From Paludibacter sp. UBA5753 (lineage in GTDB: Bacteria; Bacteroidota; Bacteroidia; Bacteroidales; Paludibacteraceae), in the NCBI GenBank assembly GCA_002427615.1, contig DIFH01000099.1:8120-18100 (forward strand): a DNA stretch of 9,981 nt, given 5' to 3'. Below the pieces are notes generated by a model that saw only the letters and a list, made by a program, of their open reading frames with translations, ran no database searches and was not told where the DNA came from. How positions within the stretch are numbered: the stretch's first letter is position 1; each line of letters starts with the position of its first letter. This document shows positions 1 through 7,397 of the stretch, in pieces. A program made the position numbers and the translations under genes.

Positions 1-92
1 TTTTTTAGGTGTAAATGCAAGGTTTCTGAATTTAACTGACCATTTTCTTTGCACCACAATTTCTGTTTCTATTGAAAGATGTCCTGAAAGCT

Positions 93-110
93 TGCCTGCG
101 GCAGGCAGGT
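93..110. repeat. GC-rich palindromic motif, possible dispersed repeat
   Basis: TGCCTG-CGG-CAGGCA forms a 6-bp stem with a 3-base loop, followed by a further GGT. It is strikingly GC-rich for this AT-rich neighbourhood. Similar GCCTGC/GCAGGC palindromes occur as scattered repeats in many Bacteroidota genomes; this is from memory and not checked here. It sits where the T9SS sorting-domain frame becomes unrecognisable, so it may mark an insertion or recombination point. Only one copy is in the window. Confidence 0.4.
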
Positions 111-122
111 TTAGCCACTCCA

Positions 123-233
123 TGGCATAAAATAGTTTTTCAACGGACCATAGTTAACACGGATGATTTTCAAAAAGGAGTTTATGTGGTACGGGCAGAT
201 GGTGTTCAGGGCGCTCTGAAATTCAGCAAGTAA
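123..233 (+). pseudogene. 3' remnant of a T9SS-secreted protein gene (type A C-terminal sorting domain tail)
   Basis: The reading frame ending in TAA at 231-233 gives a tail beginning KIVFQRTIVN and ending in GVYVVRADG, then ALKFSK. Seen directly: a short basic/hydrophobic strand, the F-x-x-G-V-Y-V-V-R turn and a terminal K-F-x-K. This is the usual ending of the type A sorting domain that sends Bacteroidota proteins through the type IX secretion system for surface attachment or release. The rest of that domain should lie just upstream, but the frame has stops at 6, 12, 27 and 33, and codons 36-122 do not resemble it. No other forward frame supplies it either. The GC-rich palindrome at 93-107 lies at the break. 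I infer a gene truncated by insertion or rearrangement. The cargo protein cannot be identified. Recognisable homology starts near 126, so the left boundary is approximate. Confidence 0.55.
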
Positions 234-242
234 CTTGAATTG

Positions 243-288
243 TTCAAAACAAAAAAAGCTGCAGTTCTGCAGCTTTTTTTGTTTTGAA
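243..288. terminator. Bidirectional rho-independent terminator between convergent genes
   Basis: A perfect 22-bp inverted repeat with a 2-base loop (TT at 265-266). The core is AGCTGCAG/CTGCAGCT, flanked by seven A on the left and seven T on the right, so a transcript from either strand ends in a GC stem plus U-tract. It lies 9 bases after the stop of the T9SS remnant and 3 bases beyond the stop of the PII-like gene. It therefore serves both and closes the efflux operon. Confidence 0.88.
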
Positions 289-291
289 GAA

Positions 292-588
292 TCACATGCC
301 ATCTTCTATATTCCAGACAAAAGCGCGTATACCCATTACATTGGATGTTGCATCTAACGCCTTTAAATCTTCGAGAATGGGTTTCACCTTTTCCTCACTT
401 ACAATTGTGAGGATAGCAGAATTTAACGAAGGCCATGCATGCGTTCCGTAATGAGGATCGCCAGTTTTACTCCCACGACCCAATACTTGTTCCCAGCTTG
501 TAAAACCACGGACATGATAATTATTATTAAGTATAGCTAAAATCTGATCGTAAAAAGCCTGATCTAATGAAATAAATATTGCTTTCAT
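292..588 (-). CDS. Small PII-like signalling protein, last gene of the RND efflux operon
   Basis: This 98-residue soluble protein has no signal peptide or membrane segment. It resembles the PII (GlnB-type) ferredoxin-like fold: a first strand MKAIFISLD, a helix over about residues 9-22, then VRGFTSWEQVLGRG (26-39), which parallels the VxGxTxxExxGxG stretch before the T-loop of PII proteins. The T-loop region is its own type (GRGSKTG, PHYGTH, WPSLNSA, residues 37-58), and the C-terminal strand is GIRAFVWNIE (86-95). The PII uridylylation tyrosine and the usual ATP-binding B-loop are not evident, so it is unlikely to be a standard nitrogen regulator. PII-like and DUF3240-type proteins are known beside RND metal exporters in other bacteria. 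It starts 45 bp after the pump stop and is co-transcribed with it. I infer a sensor or modulator of efflux. Ligand and partner are unknown. Confidence 0.82.
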   Translation of the reverse strand: MKAIFISLDQAFYDQILAILNNNYHVRGFTSWEQVLGRGSKTGDPHYGTHAWPSLNSAILTIVSEEKVKPILEDLKALDATSNVMGIRAFVWNIEDGM

Positions 589-633
589 ATATTTCTTGAT
601 TATTTTAATATTAAATTATACCGGAATAAAAAA

Positions 634-3600
634 TTATTCTTCCTTTCCTTCCAATAAAGCCGCCTTTATTTTAGCTAATTTATGATATTTGCGTTTAATT
701 CCAATTCCGGCAAAAATTGTGTATAAAGTAGGCACAACAAGCAAAGTCATTATCGTTGACACTGTTAAACCTCCTATAATGGTAATAGCCATTGGTTTCC
801 ACATTTCAGAACCCTCTGAGGAACTGAGCGCCAAAGGCAACATACCAAGAATAGTTGTCAAACTTGTCATAATAACAGGACGCAGACGCGATTTACCACC
901 AGTTACCACCGATCGGATCACACCCATATTCCGCTCGCGGTTCAGGTTAATATAATCCACCAATACAATACCATTTTTTACCACGATACCTATCAACATA
1001 ATAATGCCAATTAACGACATCATATTCAGTGTTCCACCTGTAAGCGCGAGCGCCAGCACAACCCCGGATAGTCCGAACAGGATAGAAAACATGATGATAA
1101 ACGGATAGGTCAACGACTCAAATTGCGATGCCATTACAATAAACACCAACAAAACTATAATCAGCAATAAACTTCCCATATCGGCAAACGATTCCTGCTG
1201 ATCTTTGTAAGATCCGGCAACTTCTACGTCCACATCCGAAGGAATATCCATTTGTTTTAATTCGGCATTTATTGCATTTACCCCTTTATCCATTGTTGTT
1301 CCGGAAATGGTGGTCGACACTGTGATTATACGTTGACGGTTTTTACGTTCGATGGTTGGCGGCGTAAAACGTTCCACCACCGTACCCAAATCTTTCAATC
1401 TGATTGCCTGGCCTGTATTATTATAAATCAATATATTCTCAATATCTTCAATTGATTTTCTGTATTCTGGGTCATTCACAACGCGAATTGTATATTCTTC
1501 ACCATCTTCGCGATAAAGCGAAGCGGTTAAACCATTTATTCGATTTCGTAAATAAGTGGATGCAGTGTTAATATTCAATCCATTCAGCGCTAATTTCTCG
1601 CGATCGAATTCTACTTGGTATTCTGGCGAATAGTCCTCTCTACTGATACGTGTATTCACCAAACCATTTACGTTCGTTAATCGTTTTTGCAAATCAGCAG
1701 CCACCTTGTCTGTTTTATCAAAGTCATATCCGTAAATTTCCACATCCAATGTAGATTGACCTCCCATCATGCTCATACCTCCACCAGCTCTAACATTGGA
1801 TTTATTCACTTCAGGCATTGACGTTAAATCTTTACGAATACTATCACTTATCTCAAATATAGATTTGTCCCGTTTATTACGATCTGATAAACGGATATTA
1901 AAGGATGCAATATGACTTCCATTTGTCATCAAGGAACCGAATGTGCTGGAATTGCTTGCCTGGCCAACGGAATAATTAATCATTTCCATTTCGGGATATT
2001 TTTTCTTCCAACGTTCACGCAGGTCAACGGCAACTTTTTTAGTTAATTCCATCCTGGTACCCATTGGCAATTCAACAATTGCAGTAATACGTGCATTGTC
2101 CTGTGCAGGCATGTATTCTGTTCCCATATTAATTAAAGGAATCATGCTGACAATAAAAAGGACTGTTGCAATAATTACTACTTTCCCCCTGTGACGTACA
2201 GCCCAATTAACTAAAATTGCGTATTTAACATCCAAATTATCAAGGAATCGTTGAATAGGAGCATAGAAAAATGCAAATATCTTGCCATGATGAGGATTCA
2301 ATCTTAACATCTGCGAACTCAACATAGGTGTCAGAGTTAATGCACAAATTAAGGACACTGTCATGATAATTGTTACCATCCAGCCCAATTGACTGAACAA
2401 AACACCCGCCATTCCTGAAATCATGGTCAACGGCAAAAATACGGCGATCAACGTTAAAGTGGAGGCAACAACGGAAACCGCGACTTCATTAGTGCCATGA
2501 ATTGCTGCACTTTTCGGACGGCTACCCCGTTCGATATGCGTGGTTATATTCTCGAGTACCACTATCGCATCATCCACCACCATACCTATAGCTATGGAAA
2601 GCGAACTCAACGAAATAATATTAAGCGTTTCTCCCATTAATGAAAGATAAATGAAGGCCGAAATGAGCGAAATAGGGATGGTAAGTATAATAATTACAGT
2701 TGCCCGCCAACGCCCCAGGAAAAACAATACGACGATCATTACAAAAATAAACGCATATAAAACAGTTTCTTCCAAACCAGCAATGGTATTTTTGATGTTC
2801 TGCGAAGAATCCATAATCAAATGCAATTTTACATCCGAAGGAAGATTTTTTTGTATTTCGGGCAAAACTGAATGAATAGCATTGGCAATTTGCACTGTGT
2901 TGGCTCCCGATTGTTTTTGAACCATGATTGTTGCACCCTGCACACCATTTGTATAACTTTCCTGCACCCGTTCTTCCAAATTATCCTTTACAACGGCTAC
3001 ATCAGATAAAAATACAGTCTTTCCGCCGGAAGCACCCACCACAATTTTATTCAGTTCCGAAGCATCTTTAAACTCCCCCTGAACACGTAAAGAATAAGTA
3101 TTGCTTCCAATATCCATTGATCCGGCAGGAGTATTTACATTTTCCAGCCTGATATTTTGGGCAATTGACTCAATAGTTAAATGATAAGCTTCCAACTTGA
3201 TGGGGTTGATATACACCTGTATTTCACGCTGTGGAGCCCCTGTTATGGACACAGAACCCACACCATCAATACGTGCTAATGGATTCGCTACATCATCATC
3301 AAGTATCTTGTATAATGCAGGTAAACTTTCTTTAGCGGTGGCCGAAATCATAACCACAGGAATCATATCCGTACTAAACTTGAAAATAATCGGATTACTG
3401 GCTCCTTCAGGTAAATTTGACTTGATCATTTCCAGTTTATCACGGACATCGTTCGTAAGATCATTGATATCCTGACCATAATTAAACTCCAACGTAATGA
3501 TTGAGCGGTTTTCTTTTGAAGTTGATGTTATGTTCTTTAGATTCGTTACCGTATTTAGTATATTTTCCAACGGACGTGTTACATTTGTTTCAATATCAGA

Positions 3601-3768
3601 AGCGTTGGCGCCTGGATAAGTCGTCAATACCATGATGGTATTCGTCTCTATTTTAGGTAACAGGTCAATGGGCAATTTATTTAGAGAATAAAGCCCTAAA
3701 ATTACAACCCCGATAAAAATCAGGGAGGTCATAATCGGCTTTTTGACTGAACTTTCGTATAAACTCAT
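634..3768 (-). CDS. HAE1-type RND efflux pump, inner-membrane permease (AcrB/MexB-like)
   Basis: A proton-driven exporter of the resistance-nodulation-division superfamily. It takes small molecules from the periplasm or inner-membrane leaflet and passes them through the adaptor to the outer-membrane channel. The 1044 residues match the family's usual length. The plan is duplicated: one N-terminal membrane helix (about 12-30), a large periplasmic part (to about 330), helices over about 335-490, helix 7 near 529-548, a second periplasmic part (550-860) and helices over 864-1020. The proton-relay residues are present: Asp399 and Asp400 in GMVVDDAIVVLEN, and Lys931 in GIVVKNGIVLVDY. These motifs and the ASQFES stretch before helix 9 favour the drug/hydrophobe (HAE1) branch over the heavy-metal branch. 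A glycine/methionine-rich patch (GGGMSMMGG, 662-670) lies in the second periplasmic part. It is fourth in the operon, 76 bp after the adaptor. The substrate cannot be read from sequence. Confidence 0.96.
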   Translation of the reverse strand: MSLYESSVKKPIMTSLIFIGVVILGLYSLNKLPIDLLPKIETNTIMVLTTYPGANASDIETNVTRPLENILNTVTNLKNITSTSKENRSIITLEFNYGQDINDLTNDVRDKLEMIKSNLPEGASNPIIFKFSTDMIPVVMISATAKESLPALYKILDDDVANPLARIDGVGSVSITGAPQREIQVYINPIKLEAYHLTIESIAQNIRLENVNTPAGSMDIGSNTYSLRVQGEFKDASELNKIVVGASGGKTVFLSDVAVVKDNLEERVQESYTNGVQGATIMVQKQSGANTVQIANAIHSVLPEIQKNLPSDVKLHLIMDSSQNIKNTIAGLEETVLYAFIFVMIVVLFFLGRWRATVIIILTIPISLISAFIYLSLMGETLNIISLSSLSIAIGMVVDDAIVVLENITTHIERGSRPKSAAIHGTNEVAVSVVASTLTLIAVFLPLTMISGMAGVLFSQLGWMVTIIMTVSLICALTLTPMLSSQMLRLNPHHGKIFAFFYAPIQRFLDNLDVKYAILVNWAVRHRGKVVIIATVLFIVSMIPLINMGTEYMPAQDNARITAIVELPMGTRMELTKKVAVDLRERWKKKYPEMEMINYSVGQASNSSTFGSLMTNGSHIASFNIRLSDRNKRDKSIFEISDSIRKDLTSMPEVNKSNVRAGGGMSMMGGQSTLDVEIYGYDFDKTDKVAADLQKRLTNVNGLVNTRISREDYSPEYQVEFDREKLALNGLNINTASTYLRNRINGLTASLYREDGEEYTIRVVNDPEYRKSIEDIENILIYNNTGQAIRLKDLGTVVERFTPPTIERKNRQRIITVSTTISGTTMDKGVNAINAELKQMDIPSDVDVEVAGSYKDQQESFADMGSLLLIIVLLVFIVMASQFESLTYPFIIMFSILFGLSGVVLALALTGGTLNMMSLIGIIMLIGIVVKNGIVLVDYINLNRERNMGVIRSVVTGGKSRLRPVIMTSLTTILGMLPLALSSSEGSEMWKPMAITIIGGLTVSTIMTLLVVPTLYTIFAGIGIKRKYHKLAKIKAALLEGKEE

Positions 3769-3844
3769 AATGTTAATTGTAGAACAAAAATATTTTTAAA
3801 ATTATTTAGAAAAATTTCAGTTCAATTTTTAAATGTTCAACTTG

Positions 3845-4864
3845 TTATTTAATCACATTTACTTTGATACCATTTAATAACCTGGATTGACCTGAAACGA
3901 CGACTTGTGAACCACTTTCAACGCCCGAAATCAGTTCATAATTATTCCCGATACGACGACCTATTTCTACTTGTTGAAGGTTTACTTTTCCGTCTTTATA
4001 AACATACACAAAGCGTGCACCTGAACCTGATTGTTTAATAATCGATAAATCTGGGACAACAACCCGATCTTCGCGTCCAAATTTCATAGTAACCCTTGCA
4101 AACATTCCCGGACGGACTTTATTGTTGTTGTTGTTCATTTTTATTTCAACAGCAAAAGTTCTTGTTTTTTCATCAATTATCGGATAAATCAAACTTACAT
4201 TGCCATGAAATGTTTCTCCTTTAAATACATCCAAAACAATATCCACGGGCATTCCTATTTTAACCTGGGAATAGTAGGATTCCGAAACATTCACTACTAA
4301 TTTCGCAGGGTTTATTTGCATCACGGTAAGTACCGGTTGTTGACCGGAATACATATCGCCGTTATCGTAATTACGGGCAGTAATCACTCCATTTATCGGA
4401 CTCAGCAAATAGGTGTTTTCTGTCAGGTTTTTCATATTTGTTTCAGCTACATCCAACTGAAGTTTAGCATTATCAAGTTCCTGTTGCGAGGCGCCGCCTA
4501 CTCCAAACAACTCTTTTGTACGCTTATATATACGGCGATAGTTTTCTATTTGAGTTTCTAAATTAGACAGATTAGCTACATCCATTTGTACTAATTTTTG
4601 ACCCTTCGATACATAATTGCCAACTTCTACTAGAATCTTACTGATTCGTCCCGGCGATGAAGGGGCAATGCTGTTTTTCACTTGAGGCTGTACAGTAGCC
4701 GTAACATCGTACATTTGATCTACGGCTTGTGAGTTTACCTGCTGAATACGCACATTTGGAATATCATTTTCTGCTTTCGAATCGGTTTTTTCAGATTTTC
4801 CGCATGATGTAAGCCCCATTGCCAACGCAATAAAGAATATTCCTGTAAGTTTAATCTTTTTCAT
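3845..4864 (-). CDS. RND efflux periplasmic adaptor (membrane fusion protein), lipoprotein
   Basis: This 339-residue adaptor bridges the inner-membrane pump and the outer-membrane channel. The N-terminus has a lipoprotein signal peptide with lipobox LTSC and acylation site Cys21, so it is anchored by lipid. Next come a first lipoyl half (about 65-95, PGRISKILVEVGNYVSKGQ), a short alpha-helical hairpin (about 97-147), a second lipoyl half (150-182, LSPINGVITARNYDNGDMYS), a beta-barrel (185-265, with VRPGMFARVTM) and a membrane-proximal domain to the end. The hairpin is shorter than in AcrA. Five consecutive asparagines (244-248), encoded by a GTT-repeat tract, lie in a barrel loop and could vary in length between strains. 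It is 35 bp after the TolC-like gene and 76 bp before the pump, in the usual order for Bacteroidota efflux operons. Confidence 0.95.
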   Translation of the reverse strand: MKKIKLTGIFFIALAMGLTSCGKSEKTDSKAENDIPNVRIQQVNSQAVDQMYDVTATVQPQVKNSIAPSSPGRISKILVEVGNYVSKGQKLVQMDVANLSNLETQIENYRRIYKRTKELFGVGGASQQELDNAKLQLDVAETNMKNLTENTYLLSPINGVITARNYDNGDMYSGQQPVLTVMQINPAKLVVNVSESYYSQVKIGMPVDIVLDVFKGETFHGNVSLIYPIIDEKTRTFAVEIKMNNNNNKVRPGMFARVTMKFGREDRVVVPDLSIIKQSGSGARFVYVYKDGKVNLQQVEIGRRIGNNYELISGVESGSQVVVSGQSRLLNGIKVNVIK

Positions 4865-4899
4865 CTTTTTATTTTCATTTATTTTTTTGATATTTCTAA

Positions 4900-6252
4900 T
4901 TAATAAGCTATTTCTTGTCCCAGTAATTTTTCGAGATCAGCCTTAGCCGACAGATATTCGTAGATAGACTGGTTGTATGATAATCCGGCGTTTTTATAAT
5001 TTAAATCGGCATTATTTAAATCGAGGAAAGTTGCCATACCCACTTCGTACATTTTTTGTGAAATAGATAAACCTTTTTCAGCCTGACGCAGGCCTTCTTT
5101 GTTCGATTCGATTTTTTTGAGTGCATTCTTGATATTATTCATTTGACTAATCGTCTGTAATTCGAGACTTCGTTTCAGGTTATCCCGTTGCAGTTCCATT
5201 TCTTCTCGCTGGATTTTAATCTGTTTGATTTTGTTATATTTGGTTCCACCCTGAAACAAGGGAATGGAAAGTTGCAAGCCGAAGGTGGAAGTGGGAAACC
5301 ATATATGTTGATTGGTAAAAGTTATAGAATCGTTCACCATTGACATATACTGATAGTTTATACTGGCTCCCAAAGTTGGTAACAAAGAAGCTCTTTGAAT
5401 TTTTTCAGTTTGTTCCAATTGCTTTTTCTGAATATCGAATTGTTTCAAATCGGAATTTTTATTCAATGTTGTTGTATCAATTTTCAAGACATCGCTATAC
5501 ATTTTTGCCTCAAAATCGGATAATCTGCCTTCAACCGCAATTTCGATATACATGTCGATGCCCATAAGCATTTTAAGCTGAAGTTTGCTTAAATTTACTG
5601 CATTTTCAGTAGAAACAACGTTGGTCAGGGCATTTCTTTCCTGTACATCTGCCCTGATCCATTCAAATTCAGAGACAGATCCCTGTTTGTATTTATTGTA
5701 AATAATACGCGCGTTTTCCTTGCTGTTTTCATAACTTCGTTTCATTACATTGTACGAATCCTGCGACAGCAGAATGGCGTAATATGCTTTCGTCACCTGA
5801 TTGTATAACGAAATTTTAGACGAACGCGCCGATTCCTGAGCCAATTCGAGTTGCAGTTCGCTCATGTTAATTGTAGCCCAGAGCGCCGGAGCTATTATGG
5901 GCAATGATGCTGAGATTCCACCCGTGAATGTATTGTCCTGTCCAACTTCAATCCCATCGGGTTTTGGAGGGAAACCCGGAATTGAGAAAAACATTTTTTG
6001 TTTCTTTATTGCACGTTGGTAAGCCCCCGATACCGAAACTGTTGGAAGTAATCCGCCTACTTGTTCTTTTTTTGAATAATTTACACGCTGAATTTCTTTA
6101 TCTGCCACTTTGATGGTTGGGCTTTCGCTTAATGCAATTTCCAAAGCTTTGGGTAAAGATATCGTTAATGTATCCTGTGCGTTCAGCGCAGCGGAAGGCA
6201 ATAGACAAATTATTGCAGTAACCGATAAAAATAATTTATTAAAATGTTTCAC
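4900..6252 (-). CDS. TolC-family outer-membrane efflux channel
   Basis: The 450-residue outer-membrane component of the tripartite pump. A Sec signal peptide covers about residues 1-25 (lysine-containing start, hydrophobic core, cleavage near LNA-Q). The mature protein has the two-fold repeat of outer-membrane efflux proteins: long amphipathic helices rich in Gln, Glu, Lys and Asn over about 120-225 and 335-445, separated by strand-forming segments such as GGISASLPI and STFGLQLSIPLF. The second repeat ends in SYNQSIYEYLSAKADLEKLLG, the typical close of the last helix. Length fits the Bacteroidota members of the family. It starts only 21 bp after the TetR stop, so the two are surely co-transcribed. 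Unlike many Bacteroidota channels it shows no lipobox cysteine, so it is probably not lipid-anchored. Confidence 0.95.
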   Translation of the reverse strand: MKHFNKLFLSVTAIICLLPSAALNAQDTLTISLPKALEIALSESPTIKVADKEIQRVNYSKKEQVGGLLPTVSVSGAYQRAIKKQKMFFSIPGFPPKPDGIEVGQDNTFTGGISASLPIIAPALWATINMSELQLELAQESARSSKISLYNQVTKAYYAILLSQDSYNVMKRSYENSKENARIIYNKYKQGSVSEFEWIRADVQERNALTNVVSTENAVNLSKLQLKMLMGIDMYIEIAVEGRLSDFEAKMYSDVLKIDTTTLNKNSDLKQFDIQKKQLEQTEKIQRASLLPTLGASINYQYMSMVNDSITFTNQHIWFPTSTFGLQLSIPLFQGGTKYNKIKQIKIQREEMELQRDNLKRSLELQTISQMNNIKNALKKIESNKEGLRQAEKGLSISQKMYEVGMATFLDLNNADLNYKNAGLSYNQSIYEYLSAKADLEKLLGQEIAY

Positions 6253-6273
6253 AATCTTATTTATTTACAATTT

Positions 6274-6891
6274 TTAGTTATTAATTTCTGTGGAAGTATA
6301 ATTTTCATTCATATATTTCAGTCCTTTTTCGTTGGCAATAATATGAATCGTTAGATCAATAAAAAATTCAACCCATCTTTTTTGCGTGTATTTTTTTTTA
6401 GATTGGATCATAAGGTTAAAAAGACTTCGTAATTGGGTGGAAGTAAACAATGAGATTAATTCGACATCTAAATCCTCCCGATAGTAACCTTCTTCAATTC
6501 CCTGTTTTAGATTTGCTTCAAATCCTTTTATCATAAAATCGCGCTTCTTTAATTCGTTACGTTCATATACCTTGGGATAATATTTCTCTATGTCATGCCA
6601 CATTAACTTAGGTTCCGTGTCCACATTTTTTTTTATTTCCCTGAGTATGACGAGAAATGCCTCAATTGCGTTTTTGTTTTGGAGAAGTTTGCTGAATTTT
6701 TCCAAATGAATCTTATCCAGATAAGTCAATACGGCATCTACCAGATCCTCTTTCTGTTGGAAATAAATGTAAAAAGTCTTCTTGGATATTTGTAATTTTT
6801 TACAAACATCATCTATAGAAACACTCCGAACACCATACTGTTGAAATAAGTTACTTGTTGTACGAACTATTATTTCGTATTGACTTTCCAT
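6274..6891 (-). CDS. TetR/AcrR-family transcriptional regulator, first gene of the efflux operon
   Basis: A 205-residue one-component regulator, length typical for TetR. The N-terminal DNA-binding domain is clear: helix 1 with IIVRTTSNLFQQYG (7-20), the GVRSVSIDDVC turn (20-30) and the recognition helix ISKKTFYIYFQQKEDLV (35-51). The rest (about 55-190) is an all-helical ligand-binding and dimer domain that varies between members and does not reveal the ligand. As first gene of the pump operon it is probably an autorepressor released when a pump substrate binds. That is inference from context and from family precedents such as AcrR. A -7 box 20 bases upstream of the ATG and repeats behind it are its likely control region. 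The alternative is that it is an activator, or that it also acts on distant genes. Confidence 0.93.
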   Translation of the reverse strand: MESQYEIIVRTTSNLFQQYGVRSVSIDDVCKKLQISKKTFYIYFQQKEDLVDAVLTYLDKIHLEKFSKLLQNKNAIEAFLVILREIKKNVDTEPKLMWHDIEKYYPKVYERNELKKRDFMIKGFEANLKQGIEEGYYREDLDVELISLFTSTQLRSLFNLMIQSKKKYTQKRWVEFFIDLTIHIIANEKGLKYMNENYTSTEINN

Positions 6892-6911
6892 ATATTAATT
6901 ATTACTCGCTG

Positions 6912-6919
6912 CAAAATTA
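6912..6919 (-). promoter_or_regulatory. Candidate -7 promoter box for the tetR-efflux operon
   Basis: On the minus strand this reads TAATTTTG, a perfect match to the Bacteroidota primary-sigma -7 consensus TAnnTTTG. Transcription would start near 6905, giving a leader of only about 15 bases before the ATG at 6891. No good TTTG -33 box lies at the usual distance. That may mean a weak or regulated promoter. The same eight bases precede the small helix-turn-helix gene at the right end. Confidence 0.5.
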
Positions 6920-6959
6920 GATAAAATTCAGAAAATTATGCATTAAAATAATGTTATTG

Positions 6960-6981
6960 TTTTGTTAATGTTTTGTTAATG
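6960..6981. promoter_or_regulatory. Tandem 11-bp repeat upstream of tetR, possible operator
   Basis: TTTTGTTAATG occurs twice head to tail with no mismatch. An inverted half (CATTAA at 6941-6946) faces TTAATG at 6965-6970. The repeats lie about 40-70 bp upstream of the candidate -7 box. TetR proteins usually bind palindromes, so the CATTAA/TTAATG pair is the more likely site if the repressor binds here. Such AT-rich sequence can also repeat by chance. Confidence 0.3.
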
Positions 6982-7023
6982 AATTTATTTGTCTATTAAT
7001 CAATGGTTTGTTCACCATATAGT

Positions 7024-7050
7024 GGAAACTATTAAATTCAAAAAGTTTCC
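7024..7050. repeat. Inverted repeat GGAAACT-N13-AGTTTCC
   Basis: Perfect 7-bp arms (7024-7030 and 7044-7050) are separated by 13 AT-rich bases. It sits between the tetR promoter region and the strong hairpin at 7062-7113. It could be a second regulator site upstream of the operon or a minor stem in RNA. There is no T-tract, so it is not a terminator. Confidence 0.3.
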
Positions 7051-7061
7051 GAGTTCCCATG

Positions 7062-7113
7062 ATTAGAAACAAAAACCCCTTGAAAATGTTTTCAAGGGGT
7101 TTTTGTTTCTAAT
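7062..7113. terminator. Strong bidirectional hairpin terminator
   Basis: A perfect 25-bp inverted repeat with a 2-base loop (TG at 7087-7088). The centre is AAAACCCCTTG-type sequence with four C opposite four G, flanked by AAAAA on one side and TTTTT on the other, so it can work on both strands. No intact gene ends beside it. On the minus strand it lies about 285 bp beyond the transposase remnant, and on the plus strand no gene precedes it. It probably insulates the efflux promoter from upstream transcription. Confidence 0.8.
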
Positions 7114-7397
7114 GATTTTTAGTTTATTTAACCAATACAAGTATTATAGGGCGTTTGTAAGAAAACGCCGAGTTTTCTTGCAAACATTATTATAGTCTTA
7201 ACCGAAAACCCCATTTTCCGGATTTTTCTAAAAATTATTTTTTGTTTCATCTGAAAAATCATGAAATATTTAGATGGAAAGTGGAGAAAATCAAAAATAT
7301 TTATACATATATTAACATGTAAATGCACTTATTGGCTGTTTTCCAATAAGATGGATTTCTTCCATTGTTGTTTTTATACAAACTGTAAATCAGCTGT
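7114..7397. other. Non-coding spacer with several hairpins, no convincing gene
   Basis: I see no credible gene here; the longest minus-strand frame (7128-7328) has low-complexity, Phe/Ile/Lys-rich content and overlaps the stems. Hairpins seen: 7153-7166 with 7172-7185 (14 bp, one G-U pair, 5-base loop), an alternative stem 7150-7156 with 7163-7169 that excludes it, CCGAAAA/TTTTCCGG (7202-7221, one bulge, followed by five T at 7223-7227), CTTATTGG/CCAATAAG (7328-7350, perfect) and ATGGA/TCCAT (7351-7365). The cluster may be remnants of the insertion sequence's flank or an unknown structured RNA. Confidence 0.4.

Noticed and set aside
111..302. 63-residue minus-strand reading frame at the left edge
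   Set aside because: It lies across the terminator hairpin and antisense to the T9SS tail. Its composition is cysteine/phenylalanine-rich without any domain, so it is a chance frame.
689..955. Plus-strand frames opposite the pump, adaptor and channel genes (also near 2651, 3197, 4316, 5340 and 5928)
   Set aside because: All are antisense shadows of strongly supported minus-strand genes and show no protein family features.
3769..3844. Possible terminator or promoter between adaptor and pump genes
   Set aside because: The 76-bp gap has only loose A/T-rich inverted repeats (GAACA near 3781, TGTTC near 3834) and no GC stem, T-tract or exact TAnnTTTG box, so read-through is more likely.
7128..7328. 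66-residue minus-strand reading frame in the spacer
   Set aside because: Low-complexity Phe/Ile/Lys content, overlap with several hairpins, and no recognisable motif or promoter. AT-rich DNA gives such frames by chance.
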